Source: Anaerolineales bacterium
GTDB lineage: Bacteria > Chloroflexota > Anaerolineae > Anaerolineales > Villigracilaceae
Reading direction: 5' to 3'
Length of the DNA: 58,103 nucleotides
Assembly: GCA_014379595.1 (NCBI GenBank)
Contig: JACMLM010000004.1
Coordinates: forward strand, 1 to 58,103
Positions 8,316 to 17,553 of this stretch are shown here, piece by piece (the stretch's first letter is position 1; every line of letters starts with the position of its first letter). Position numbers and translations under genes: made by a program. Under the pieces are notes generated by a model. That model saw nothing but the letters and a program-made list of their open reading frames with translations, was not told the DNA's origin and did no database searches.

Positions 8316-8993
8316 TTAAGATTCTGTAAAACGATAACCAATTCCATAAACCGTTTCTATCATGGATTGGTTTGATGCAAGTTCAAGTTTCTTGCGTAAA
8401 TTTTTGATGTGTGAATCAACACTGCGGTCAACACTAGATGATGAGCCATGCAAGGTATCAAGAAGTTGTTCACGAGTCAATGTTTGACCTGCGTGACTGG
8501 CAAAAATTTGTAACAGCTTGAATTCGATGGGCGTACATTTGATCGGATTGTTTTGAAAGGTGACAGAATATTTTTCTGAGTCAATTTCAAGGCCTCCAAT
8601 TCGAATGACATTCGGTGTTTTGATATCGCCTTTTGTTCTACGAAGTAAGGCACGGACTCTTGCCACCAAGGCTCGTGGTGAAAATGGTTTGGAGATGTAA
8701 TCATCCGCACCAATTTCTAGACCCGTGATTTGATCCACTTCTTCGGATAATGCTGTCAACATGATGATGGGCACGTCACCTTCACGGCGCAGAATCTTGC
8801 ATACTTCGCGCCCATCTATGTTGGGAAGCATAAGATCCAGAATGATCAAATCTGGTTTTTCGCGACGGGCAGTGGTCAGCGCAGATTGACCGTCTGCGGC
8901 CGTGACGACGCGAAAATTATTTTTTTCCAAATAATCGCGTGCGAGGCGCACAATTTTTGGTTCATCATCTACAACGAGAATGAGTTGTGGCAT
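8316..8993 (-). CDS. OmpR/PhoB-family response regulator
   Basis: A 225-residue two-component response regulator. The receiver domain (1-120) has the acidic pair DDE (9-11), phospho-acceptor Asp53 (ILDLMLPN) and Lys in SKPFSPR near 102. The winged-helix DNA-binding domain (about 130-225) has the family ending DSHIKNLRKKLE and YGIGYRF. Its partner kinase is immediately downstream. Start 8993 is chosen as the first ATG giving the canonical N-terminus. Targets are unknown; neighbouring minus-strand genes (quinone reductase, Gly/His-rich membrane protein, lipoprotein) are candidates by position. Confidence 0.95.
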   Translation of the reverse strand: MPQLILVVDDEPKIVRLARDYLEKNNFRVVTAADGQSALTTARREKPDLIILDLMLPNIDGREVCKILRREGDVPIIMLTALSEEVDQITGLEIGADDYISKPFSPRALVARVRALLRRTKGDIKTPNVIRIGGLEIDSEKYSVTFQNNPIKCTPIEFKLLQIFASHAGQTLTREQLLDTLHGSSSSVDRSVDSHIKNLRKKLELASNQSMIETVYGIGYRFTES

Positions 8994-9016
8994 AGGGGTG
9001 AGTATAAAGGATGAAA

Positions 9017-9062
9017 GACGAAAGAGGAAAGGTAAAGGATGTGTTTCTTTCCTCTTTTCGTC
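9017..9062 (-). terminator. Terminator hairpin downstream of the quinone reductase
   Basis: GACGAAAGAGGAAAG pairs with CTTTCCTCTTTTCGTC across a 15-nt loop with one bulged base. It lies between the end of the reductase gene (9077) and the start of the response regulator (8993), both on the minus strand. Confidence 0.55.
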
Positions 9063-9076
9063 ACTTGGATATGAAT

Positions 9077-10045
9077 CTAGCCTTTCAAAACCTCAATTAC
9101 GACCTTTCCTTTGGTATGTCCATTTTCAACGTGACGATGTGCTGCTGCGATTTGATCCAATGGATATACTTTTTCGATCACAGGTTTAATTTTTCCAGCC
9201 TCGAGAAGTTCTCTTATGAGTTCTAAATTTTCGCCGCCTGTATTTGTAAGCCCAGGCCCTTTCATTTTTTTATCTTTCGTCACAGAACTGAGCAGGACTT
9301 GAACAAGTTGGTATCGCGGCTTTGTAGGATTTTCCGTCATATAAAAACCTGTTTCAGTTAAAGAATCTTTGCAGCTAAAAAAAGTTCGTGCTGCGGATGC
9401 ATCCAAAATAACATCATATCGTTTGCCATTTTTGGTGAAGTCTTCTTTGGTGTAGTCGATCATATGATGCGCCCCAAGCTCTTTCACCCATGAAAGATTG
9501 GAAGTGCTGCAAACAGCAGTTACTTCAGCTTCATAGAATCTCGCAACTTGAACAGAAAAATGTCCAATCCCTCCCGACGCGCCGTTAATCAATACCTTTT
9601 GACCTTTCTTGATTTGAGCTACATCTTTCAATGCTTGCACTGCGGACAAAGCCACGCAGGGTACTGCTGCCGCTTCATTAAATGTCAAGTTCTCAGGTAT
9701 CAGAGTTATTTTGTCTTCACGAACGCGAACATATTCGGCGTGTGACCCCAAGCAGCTTCCGAAAACACGGTCACCGATTTTGAACTTGGTTACATTTTTG
9801 CCTATTGCTTCAACTCTGCCTGAAACGTCTATGCCCATTATTTGTTGTTTGGGTGTGAAAAGACCGTTGGATGCTCTGATCGGCAAAAACCCCATGCGAT
9901 GATAATAGTCAAATGGATTGACTGAAGATGCATGTACTTTGATTAATACTCGATCTTCATGACCTTCTTGAATAGTGGGCTGTTCAACATTTTCTATTTG
10001 TAAAACTTCAGGCGGACCATAAGTTTTGTAAACGGCAGCTTTCAT
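9077..10045 (-). CDS. NADPH:quinone reductase-like alcohol dehydrogenase
   Basis: A 322-residue medium-chain dehydrogenase/reductase of the quinone oxidoreductase branch (QOR/zeta-crystallin type). The N-terminus MKAAVYKTYGPPEVL and the phrases VKVHASSVNPFDYYHRMG and GNRVFG-like KIGDRVFG are typical. The nucleotide-binding motif reads GASGGIGHFSVQVA (about 152-165). The cysteines that hold structural or catalytic zinc in alcohol dehydrogenases are absent. Start 10045 is chosen over the longer frame because GAGGAG lies 8-9 nt before it. It probably reduces quinones or enals with NADPH; the exact substrate cannot be read. Confidence 0.88.
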   Translation of the reverse strand: MKAAVYKTYGPPEVLQIENVEQPTIQEGHEDRVLIKVHASSVNPFDYYHRMGFLPIRASNGLFTPKQQIMGIDVSGRVEAIGKNVTKFKIGDRVFGSCLGSHAEYVRVREDKITLIPENLTFNEAAAVPCVALSAVQALKDVAQIKKGQKVLINGASGGIGHFSVQVARFYEAEVTAVCSTSNLSWVKELGAHHMIDYTKEDFTKNGKRYDVILDASAARTFFSCKDSLTETGFYMTENPTKPRYQLVQVLLSSVTKDKKMKGPGLTNTGGENLELIRELLEAGKIKPVIEKVYPLDQIAAAHRHVENGHTKGKVVIEVLKG

Positions 10046-10083
10046 GAAATCACTCTCCTCTTTAGAATATTTTATATGCATGT

Positions 10084-10112
10084 ACCCAGCCCTATTTGTA
10101 GTAGGGCTGGGT
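10084..10112 (-). terminator. Hairpin between minus-strand genes
   Basis: An 11-bp stem (ACCCAGCCCTA / TAGGGCTGGGT) with a 7-nt loop lies 14 nt past the end of the gene at 10127. There is no T-run after it on the minus strand, so termination may be weak. Confidence 0.5.
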
Positions 10113-10126
10113 GATGGTGATATTGC

Positions 10127-10588
10127 TTATTCTTTTTTGTCAGTGTTATCTGCTGACTTCTCGTCGTGGGCACGTTTGTGCCATTCATCGAACCTGGATG
10201 GGACTCCATTTTCCCAATTCTTGCTCCATGGTCCGTGATTGTGATGTCCCCAGCCACCATGCCATCCGCGGAAGAAGATCATCTTCATAAAGCCAAAGAA
10301 GAGAAATAGGAAGAGAATGGAACCACAGATGCCGAATGGAAAGAATCCGAAGTGATGGCGGCCATAGCCATAGCCGTGGCCATAACCATTTTGATACATC
10401 ATTGGCGGGACGGGTGCAACCTGTCCATTTTCGGCAGCTTGGGAGATGGCTGTTGCAACTGCGGGAGCTTGCATAACACCTTGGGCTTCACCTGCGCGAT
10501 AAGCCATGAATCCGCCAGCGGCGATCAGGCCGAGGAGCAACAGAACACCAATTACTCTAAAAAAGATGAAAGGACCATTACGAGACAT
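10127..10588 (-). CDS. Gly/His/Tyr-rich two-span membrane protein
   Basis: A 153-residue protein I cannot assign to a characterised family. It has a first membrane segment (about 7-29), an Ala/Pro linker, and the aromatic-glycine stretch MYQNGYGHGYGYGRHHFG. A second membrane segment (about 82-102) and a His/Trp/Gly-rich tail (FRGWHGGWGHHNHGPW) with a charged C-terminus follow. The start at 10588 has GGAGG 8 nt upstream; an in-frame TTG 12 nt earlier is less likely. The His-rich stretches could bind metal ions. It is upstream of the quinone reductase and two-component genes on the same strand. Confidence 0.7.
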   Translation of the reverse strand: MSRNGPFIFFRVIGVLLLLGLIAAGGFMAYRAGEAQGVMQAPAVATAISQAAENGQVAPVPPMMYQNGYGHGYGYGRHHFGFFPFGICGSILFLFLFFGFMKMIFFRGWHGGWGHHNHGPWSKNWENGVPSRFDEWHKRAHDEKSADNTDKKE

Positions 10589-10934
10589 TTTTACCTCCAA
10601 TTAGGTTTGATTTGATTTGTTCTTTCGCCCTTACTTTATCAATCAATTGTGGATGTATTGTGGATGAGAGCAGGAGGGTTTGTGGAGGCTGTATAAGAAG
10701 AACGTAAATAGTTTGCCACAGAGTTCACAGAGAAAATGAGATTTAAGAGGTTTTTCTCGAAGGTCTCGGTGTTCTCTGTGGCCTAATTGAGTTATTGGTC
10801 AAGTTGTGTTTCATGCAGTTTTGTAACTGTTCATCCATAAGAGCAGGTGATAAAATGTCCTGCTGTAAAATATAGGCAGGTTGTGTTGTCCTGATAATGT
10901 AAGATAATTCAAATAAAATATAAGAGATGGTCGA
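10589..10934. other. 346-nt divergent intergenic region
   Basis: This gap lies between the minus-strand membrane protein gene and trxB. It holds one copy of a CACAGAG inverted-repeat element (10715-10782, listed separately). The remainder has no open frame with a ribosome-binding site. The 70 nt before trxB are AT-rich and may hold its promoter, but no confident -35/-10 pair stands out. Confidence 0.6.
10715..10782. repeat. CACAGAG inverted-repeat element, copy 1
   Basis: A 68-bp element bounded by GCCACAGAG and its exact complement CTCTGTGGC. The inner left side repeats the unit (TTCACAGAGAAAA) and the inner right side has TTTTTCTC...GTTCTCTGTG. A related element of 96 bp is at 24390-24485. 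The form resembles a small non-coding mobile or REP-like repeat. Confidence 0.7.
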
Positions 10935-11876
10935 ATGACTACAAATGGCGATGAAAGACATGTAAAAGTTTTGGTGGTGGGTGCAGGGCCTGCTGGGCTT
11001 TCTGCGGCGTTATATGCGGCGCGGGCAGAGCTTGCTCCTGTTGTATTAACAGGGTTGCAGCTTGGCGGTCAGGCCGCTTTGACACACGTAATTGAAAATT
11101 ATCCTGGTTTTCCGACAGGGGTGGGTGGAGCCGAGTTGGGCGAGTTGTTCCAGAAACAGGCCGAAAATTTCGGCGCGAAGGTTGAGTTTGATATGGCACA
11201 CGAGATTGATCTTTCTCAGCGGCCTTTTAAGGTGACTACGGATACTGGCGAATACAAAGCTGATACTTTGATCCTGACGACAGGCGCTAACCCGAATCCG
11301 CTCGGCATTCCTGGCGAATCTGAATTAATAGGCCGGGGTGTTTCATACTGCGCAACTTGTGATGGTTGGTTTTTCAAGGATAAAAAAGTTGTGATCGTGG
11401 GCGGCGGAGATAGCGCGTTCGAAGAAGGTCTCTTCATCACACGCTACGCTTCATCCGTGACCGTGATCCATCGCCGCGACGAATTTCGGGCCAGCCCGAT
11501 TTTGCAGAAGCGTGCTAAAGAACACCCGAAGATGAACTTTATTTTGGATACCATAGTGACTGAAGTTGTTGGTTCAGATAAGGTCACGACATTGAAGTTG
11601 AAGAATGTAAAGACGAACGCTGAATCCACTTTTGATACAGATGGTTTATTTATCTTTATTGGTCATACACCCAATACGCAGATGTTCAAAGGTCAATTGG
11701 AAATGAGCGATCTTGGCTACGTTGTGGTCAATGACAAAATGGAAACGAGTGTAGAAGGCGTGTATGCTGCGGGAGAGATCGCTGACCCTCATTTCCGACA
11801 GGTGATCACGTCCGCTGGGATGGGGGCTGCAGCAGCCATTCAGGCGACTCGCTTCCTCGAAGCGGTAACAGCCTAA
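10935..11876 (+). CDS. trxB: Thioredoxin reductase
   Basis: A 313-residue low-molecular-weight flavoprotein that passes electrons from NAD(P)H via FAD to thioredoxin. Visible motifs are the FAD-binding GAGPAG (16-21), the redox pair CATC (Cys139, Cys142), the NADPH-binding GGGDSA (156-161) followed by HRRDEFRA (a HRRxxxR-like motif favouring NADPH), and a C-terminal AGEIADPHFRQVITSAGMG. The usual AGD at that last site is AGE here. Length is standard. A strong hairpin follows the gene, separating it from mdh. No thioredoxin gene is adjacent. Confidence 0.95.
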   Translation: MTTNGDERHVKVLVVGAGPAGLSAALYAARAELAPVVLTGLQLGGQAALTHVIENYPGFPTGVGGAELGELFQKQAENFGAKVEFDMAHEIDLSQRPFKVTTDTGEYKADTLILTTGANPNPLGIPGESELIGRGVSYCATCDGWFFKDKKVVIVGGGDSAFEEGLFITRYASSVTVIHRRDEFRASPILQKRAKEHPKMNFILDTIVTEVVGSDKVTTLKLKNVKTNAESTFDTDGLFIFIGHTPNTQMFKGQLEMSDLGYVVVNDKMETSVEGVYAAGEIADPHFRQVITSAGMGAAAAIQATRFLEAVTA

Positions 11877-11892
11877 CGTTTAGAAAGAAGCG

Positions 11893-11935
11893 AGAGAAGG
11901 ACTTCTTTATCCAAAAGGTAAAGAAGTCCTTCTCT
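11893..11935 (+). terminator. Terminator between trxB and mdh
   Basis: A perfect 17-bp stem (AGAGAAGGACTTCTTTA with its complement) and a 9-nt loop begin 17 nt after the trxB stop and are followed by TTTG. It should separate trxB from mdh. Confidence 0.8.
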
Positions 11936-11959
11936 TTGTCTGCTTATCGGATAAAATAA

Positions 11960-12922
<963 letters not shown>

Positions 12923-12984
12923 ATGCTGAAGGTTAAAACCTCAATTTGCATTTATTTAAAATAAATTTTTAGAAGGAAGTAATC

Positions 12985-14304
12985 ATGATCTTGCACGAAA
13001 AAATTCAATCCCAATTGCCTGCCTGGCGTGAACGCATAAAAACCCTCGCGAAAGAACATGCTGCCGTCGTAGTGGATACCGTCACCATTGAAGAAGTGAT
13101 CGGTGGTATGCGCGATATCAAGTCCTTGTTGACCGATATTTCATCTGTTGACCCAGGCGAAGGTATCCGTTTTCGAGGTATGTCGATCAATGAGGTATTA
13201 AAAGCGCTGCCAAAAGCACGTGGCGGAAAAATGCCTCTCGTTGGTGGTTTGTATTACTTGCTGATGGTTGGAGAAGCACCAAGCAAGGAGCAGGCTCAGG
13301 CAGTCGAGGATGAATGGGCGAAACGCGCCGTGGTTCCTGATTATGTTTTCAAGATGCTGAAGTCCATGCCCAGAGATACACATCCGATGATCTTACTTTC
13401 ACAGGCTGTGCTGGCGCTTGGCAAAGACTCGGTCTTCACCAAAAAATATCATGAAGGCATGAAGCGGGATGTTTATTGGGAAGCAGCTTTGGAAGATAGT
13501 CTGGACTTAACTGCAAAACTTCCAGTTATTGCGGCATATATTTATCGTCTGAAATACTTTGGTGAGTCTGCCAAACCGAAATATAACCCCAAACAGGATT
13601 ATGGCACAAACTTTGCCAGAATGATGAAGGTCTCTGATAAAAAGGGATATGCAGACCTCGCCCGACTTTACTTTATTATTCATTCCGATCATGAATCTGG
13701 AAATGCTTCGGCTCATGCCATGCATTTGGTTGGTTCTACACTATCTGACGCTTACTTCTCCTTTTCAGCTTCTTTAAATGCACTTGCAGGTCCGCTGCAT
13801 GGGCTTGCCAATCAGGAGAGTCTTAGCTGGCTGCTTGAGGTCAAAGAGAAATTTGGCGGAGTGCCAACACGTGATGATCTATATAAATTCGCATGGGATA
13901 CCCTGAATGATGGACATGTGATCCCGGGCTATGGTCATGGTGTTTTGCGTGTGATCGATCCACGTTTTGTCACTCAGTTGGAATTTGCGAAGAAGCGTTT
14001 TCCTGACAATGACCTTCTCCGTCTTGCGGAAATGGTTTTGGATGTTGTTCCCTCAGTTTTGAAGGAACAAGGCAAAGCCAAGAATCCTGCGCCAAATGTG
14101 GATGCTATTTCTGGCACATTGCAGTATTACTATGGCGTGAGGGAGTTTGATTTTTACACAGTGTTATTTGGCGTAGGCCGTGCACTAGGTGTGACCGCTA
14201 ATTATGTATGGGCACGTGCACTTGCAATGCCGATTGAGCGTCCGAAGTCACTGACCACGAAAATGTTGGAAGATGAAGTTGCGAAAGCAAGTCACCCAGC
14301 TTAA
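12985..14304 (+). CDS. gltA: Citrate synthase, mitochondrial type
   Basis: A 439-residue citrate synthase that condenses oxaloacetate and acetyl-CoA. The sequence follows the animal mitochondrial enzyme closely, not the usual bacterial GltA: GIRFRGMSINEVLKALPKA, SDHESGNASAHAMHLVGS, LAGPLHGLANQESL and VIPGYGHGVLRVIDPR. The catalytic triad is complete at His272, His318 and Asp373, each exactly two below the pig enzyme's His274, His320 and Asp375. Its C-terminus (VLFGVGRALGVTANYVWARAL) is also of that type. AGAAGGAAG precedes the start. It follows mdh and ends at a strong terminator. The gene symbol is by function, not by subfamily. Confidence 0.95.
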   Translation: MILHEKIQSQLPAWRERIKTLAKEHAAVVVDTVTIEEVIGGMRDIKSLLTDISSVDPGEGIRFRGMSINEVLKALPKARGGKMPLVGGLYYLLMVGEAPSKEQAQAVEDEWAKRAVVPDYVFKMLKSMPRDTHPMILLSQAVLALGKDSVFTKKYHEGMKRDVYWEAALEDSLDLTAKLPVIAAYIYRLKYFGESAKPKYNPKQDYGTNFARMMKVSDKKGYADLARLYFIIHSDHESGNASAHAMHLVGSTLSDAYFSFSASLNALAGPLHGLANQESLSWLLEVKEKFGGVPTRDDLYKFAWDTLNDGHVIPGYGHGVLRVIDPRFVTQLEFAKKRFPDNDLLRLAEMVLDVVPSVLKEQGKAKNPAPNVDAISGTLQYYYGVREFDFYTVLFGVGRALGVTANYVWARALAMPIERPKSLTTKMLEDEVAKASHPA

Positions 14305-14320
14305 AGACAAGCTTGAAATA

Positions 14321-14350
14321 AAAAAGCTCCTAATGCATTAGGAGCTTTTT
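14321..14350. terminator. Perfect-palindrome terminator
   Basis: A 30-bp perfect palindrome (AAAAAGCTCCTAATG and its complement) with A- and T-runs at its edges. It can stop citrate synthase transcription (plus) and that of the gene ending at 14359 (minus). Confidence 0.88.
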
Positions 14351-14358
14351 TATTTATT

Positions 14359-14613
14359 TTATTCGAGATCAAGTTTGTCTTTTGCGAGGTCAAACTTGAC
14401 AAGACGAACAATACGCGCCTTGTCTCGTAAATACCAGGGGATCATTTGGCGGACGTTTTCAGCGGTTTCAGCTTCGACAATTGCCCAAGCTGTGTGATCA
14501 TCATCTTTGCAACCCCATTCAAAATGATGTAAATACCCAGCGGCGTGTATATCTTGAATAGCCTGTTTGCAGTTTTCGGTAGTGTGAGGGGATTCGATAA
14601 CAAATCTTTCCAT
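14359..14613 (-). CDS. Small alpha/beta protein of unknown function
   Basis: An 84-residue protein that I do not recognise confidently. The layout (MERFVIESPHTTENCKQAI, then AGYLHHFEWGCKDDDHTAW, then IVEAETAENVRQMIPWYLR) suggests a small ferredoxin-like or dimeric alpha/beta-barrel fold, in which a short peptide strand is followed by a helix and a strand. His10 and several acidic residues are candidates for ligand binding. AGCTTGCTCC-derived GGAGCAAGCTC lies before the start. It stands 77 nt from the end of the oligopeptidase gene on the same strand and may be co-transcribed with it. Confidence 0.65.
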   Translation of the reverse strand: MERFVIESPHTTENCKQAIQDIHAAGYLHHFEWGCKDDDHTAWAIVEAETAENVRQMIPWYLRDKARIVRLVKFDLAKDKLDLE

Positions 14614-14690
14614 GAGCTTGCTCCATATTTGTAAATATAAAATAATTATAGACCTTTTTTTATAAAACTACAATCAGAAAATCTCTTGGT

Positions 14691-16745
14691 TTATGTTAAT
14701 CTATCAATCAAGAATGCAAAATCCAGTACATTCTCTTTCAGGAAGTCATAACGGCCGCTTGCGCCTGCATGGCCTGCATTGAAATTGGTTTGCATCAGGA
14801 TCAAGTTGTCACCCTTTTTTATATCCCGTAATCGTGCCATAAACTTGGCAGGCTCCCAATATGCTACACGTGGATCATTGAAGCCTGTGGTAAGCAGCAA
14901 GTGTGGATATTCAACAGGGCGGATATTATCATATGGAGAATACGACAACATATAGTCGAAGGCATCTTTATTTTCGGGGTTGCCCCATTGATCATATTCC
15001 AATGTGGTTAATGGGATGGTTGGATCGCTCATACTGGTTATTACATCTAAAAATGGGACTTTGCAAATCACCACTTTGAACAAATCTGGCCGCATGATCA
15101 TACATGCACCAACTAAAAGTCCGCCTGCAGAGCCGCCGATAATGGCGAGTTTTTCAGGTGACGTAAAACGATCCTTTATCAAGTGTTCAGCGCAGGCAAT
15201 AAAATCTGTGAAAGAGTTTTTCTTGTTGAGCAGCCTTCCTTCATCGTACCAAGTACGTCCCATCTCTGTTCCACCACGGACATGTCCAATCGCGAAAATA
15301 AATCCACGATCAAGGATGCTGAATAAATTCGAGTTGAAAGATGCGTCACTGGATGCGCCATATGCGCCGTAGCCATAAAGTAAAGTTGGATTATGCCCGT
15401 CTTTCCTTAATCCCTTTTTGTATACGATGGATATTGGAACCTCTTTTCCATCAGGCGCATTGGCTCGAATATATTCAGTGACATATTGAGTCTTATCGTA
15501 CCCGCTTGGAATTTCATCTTCCTTCTTTAATTCCCATTCACCAGTGTCCATGTGAAAATCCACTGTGGATGAAGGAGTGATCAACGATGAATATTTTAGG
15601 CGTAGAAGTTTGGTGCTGAACTCTGGATTGGTCTCGACATATACTTCATATGTTGGGTCAGGAAATGGTACATAGCGGACATTACTTGTTCCGTCTGGCT
15701 TGCTTACTCGTAATTGCTTAAGTCCGTCTTTACGTTCGTGCAGCACAATGTAATCTTCAAACACATCGATGTGTTCGATCATCACATTTGCGTTGTGCGG
15801 AATAACTTCCTGCCAGTTCCCTTTGCTTAAGGCCCAAACAGGTGTTTTCATTAATTTGAAATTTGGGGCGTTTTCATTCGTGATAATAAAGAATGAATCG
15901 CCATGATGGGTAGCATAGTATTCAATACCATATTCGCGCGGCTGCAGAATATTTAACTCTGTTTCTGGGTTGTCTGCTGAAATAAAGTGAGTTTCCTGTG
16001 TAAGCGTATTGTAGTGATAAAGCATAATGTAGCGTTCACTGCGCGTTTTATATAAACTAAGGCCATATGTGTCGTCCTGCTCATGGAAGATGATGACATC
16101 TTCTGTTGGATTAGTTCCAAGTTGATGACGTAGTAATTTATAGGCACGATGAGCTTCATCCAACAAGATATAGAACAAAGTTTTATTATCGTTTGCCCAC
16201 TCAACCCCTATACGGTAGTAGACGCTCCCAAAGATGTGGGTGATCTGTTCAGGAAATAATGACCCATTCGTCAAATCTTTAATATAAAGTGTATATACTT
16301 CCGCGCCTTCAAAGTCAACTGAATAAGCGAGTTTTGTTCCATCTGGGCTGACGGTAAATGCGCCTACGCTGCAAAAATCTTTATTTTCAGCAAGTACATT
16401 CTGATCCAGCAAAATTTCCTCTGGCGTATCAAGCGAATCTTTTTTTCGGCAAAAGATCGGGTATTGTTTATTCGTCTCCGAGCGCGAATAGTAAAAATAT
16501 TCCCCAACTTTTTCGGGGACAGTGCTATCTTCTTCTTTGATGCGACTTTTCATTTCCTGAAAGAGCTGTTCCTGAAATGAAACGGTGTGTCCTAATACTT
16601 CCTCCAGATAGTCATTTTCTGTTTGCAAGTATTTCAGTACTTCGGGATCTTCACGTTCCCTCATCCAGTAATATTCGTCATCACGAGCAAAACCATGTTG
16701 TGTGATCGTATATTGACGTTTCAAAGCGTTGGGATTCGATGGCAT
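14691..16745 (-). CDS. ptrB: Oligopeptidase B (S9 family)
   Basis: A 684-residue serine peptidase of the prolyl oligopeptidase family, oligopeptidase B branch, which cleaves short peptides after basic residues. The N-terminal propeller domain includes DDEYYWMRERED (about 22-33) and YYSRSETNKQYP. The C-terminal hydrolase has the nucleophile Ser539 in GGSAGG, Asp624 in NDPRV and His659 in AGHAG. GYGAYG near 460 is the family oxyanion-side motif. GGAG lies 6 nt before the start. There is no signal peptide, so it is cytoplasmic. It is followed by a small unknown gene on the same strand. Confidence 0.94.
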   Translation of the reverse strand: MPSNPNALKRQYTITQHGFARDDEYYWMREREDPEVLKYLQTENDYLEEVLGHTVSFQEQLFQEMKSRIKEEDSTVPEKVGEYFYYSRSETNKQYPIFCRKKDSLDTPEEILLDQNVLAENKDFCSVGAFTVSPDGTKLAYSVDFEGAEVYTLYIKDLTNGSLFPEQITHIFGSVYYRIGVEWANDNKTLFYILLDEAHRAYKLLRHQLGTNPTEDVIIFHEQDDTYGLSLYKTRSERYIMLYHYNTLTQETHFISADNPETELNILQPREYGIEYYATHHGDSFFIITNENAPNFKLMKTPVWALSKGNWQEVIPHNANVMIEHIDVFEDYIVLHERKDGLKQLRVSKPDGTSNVRYVPFPDPTYEVYVETNPEFSTKLLRLKYSSLITPSSTVDFHMDTGEWELKKEDEIPSGYDKTQYVTEYIRANAPDGKEVPISIVYKKGLRKDGHNPTLLYGYGAYGASSDASFNSNLFSILDRGFIFAIGHVRGGTEMGRTWYDEGRLLNKKNSFTDFIACAEHLIKDRFTSPEKLAIIGGSAGGLLVGACMIMRPDLFKVVICKVPFLDVITSMSDPTIPLTTLEYDQWGNPENKDAFDYMLSYSPYDNIRPVEYPHLLLTTGFNDPRVAYWEPAKFMARLRDIKKGDNLILMQTNFNAGHAGASGRYDFLKENVLDFAFLIDRLT

Positions 16746-16782
16746 AAAACTCCAAATTTATATCTTCATGATCTTTTGTGAA

Positions 16783-16857
16783 TCAACGTAATTTCTCCTC
16801 GAATTGAGGCACGAATTCCCTGTTTATCTGTCGAACAATACTTTCAATAGTGATCAT
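16783..16857 (-). CDS. Possible 24-residue peptide gene or gene remnant
   Basis: On the minus strand, just after the DinB-like gene, AGAGGA sits 5-6 nt before an ATG that opens a 24-codon frame (MITIESIVRQ to FEEKLR). The peptide is charged and helix-like. It may be a small translated gene coupled to the DinB-like gene, or the start of a longer gene lost by deletion. Conservation in relatives would decide. Confidence 0.3.
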   Translation of the reverse strand: MITIESIVRQINREFVPQFEEKLR

Positions 16858-16866
16858 AATATCCTC

Positions 16867-17403
16867 TTACGAAAGTGCGGGAAGATAATTTTTATGGAAA
16901 CTTTCCATGTGATGATCCACATGACCAACCAGCATATAGATCAATGCCCGCGCACTGATGGTCGCTCCGCTGGCTGTGCCGCGATATAAAGTGGAATTAT
17001 CAGGCATGTTTTTTATGGACAGTACATTTGCTCGGCGCAGGAATTCAAATTCCTGAATTAAATCTGTGATGGAATAATTATCAAAGCCTGCCTCCCGAAC
17101 AAAATCATCCTGCTCAAAACCTGGCAGGGGAGTTGAGTCATTTCGCGAGATGCGCAGCAGTCGGTACGAGAAGACGCGCTCCACATCGTTCAAGTGGCCG
17201 ATCACTTCTTTGATGGACCATTCCTCAGGTCCGAATTTGAAACGGGCTTGTTCATCCGAAAGATGACCGAGCGCAGACTTTATCTTGTCAATTTGTTGAG
17301 GGAAAGCCGTCAATATGTCCTCTCTGGCCTGCGCACGCTGAACATACTCAGCATAAAAAGGTGCGTATTCTTCGGCAGTTGGGGGAGTGAGTGTGGTTGT
17401 CAT
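16867..17403 (-). CDS. DinB-like four-helix-bundle protein
   Basis: A 178-residue protein of the DinB/YfiT-like putative metalloenzyme family. Family signs are EEWSIKEVIGHLNDVERVFSYRLLRI, in which the His after the I-G pair is a usual metal ligand, and the C-terminal YMLVGHVDHHMESF with the other histidines. The protein is all-helical. Members include thiol transferases (bacillithiol or mycothiol dependent) and proteins of unknown role. Start 17403 is chosen over an ATG 24 nt upstream because AAAGGA lies about 9 nt before it, while the other has none. It is divergent from deoC, with 150 nt between starts. Confidence 0.85.
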   Translation of the reverse strand: MTTTLTPPTAEEYAPFYAEYVQRAQAREDILTAFPQQIDKIKSALGHLSDEQARFKFGPEEWSIKEVIGHLNDVERVFSYRLLRISRNDSTPLPGFEQDDFVREAGFDNYSITDLIQEFEFLRRANVLSIKNMPDNSTLYRGTASGATISARALIYMLVGHVDHHMESFHKNYLPALS

Positions 17404-17481
17404 AACATCAATTCCTTTATTTTTCATTGGATAATTTAATCTTAAATTAATTATACCTTTTGTATGTTATTTGCAAGCAGC

Positions 17482-17507
17482 TTTACACTTGTGAATTACT
17501 GTATAAT
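17482..17507 (+). promoter_or_regulatory. Probable deoC promoter
   Basis: TATAAT (17502-17507) follows TG and lies 46 nt before the deoC ATG. TTTACA (17482-17487) is only 14 nt upstream of it, a short spacing, so the -35 assignment is weak. A second TATAAT on the minus strand (17455-17450) could serve the divergent DinB-like gene. Confidence 0.5.
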
Positions 17508-17553
17508 ATTCTAAGATATTAGTGATTAATGCAACAAGCAGTAGGAGTTCTTT

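Noticed and set aside
10084-10112. Riboswitch before the quinone reductase gene
   Set aside because: The hairpin is a simple stem placed at the end of the upstream gene and shows none of the known aptamer motifs.
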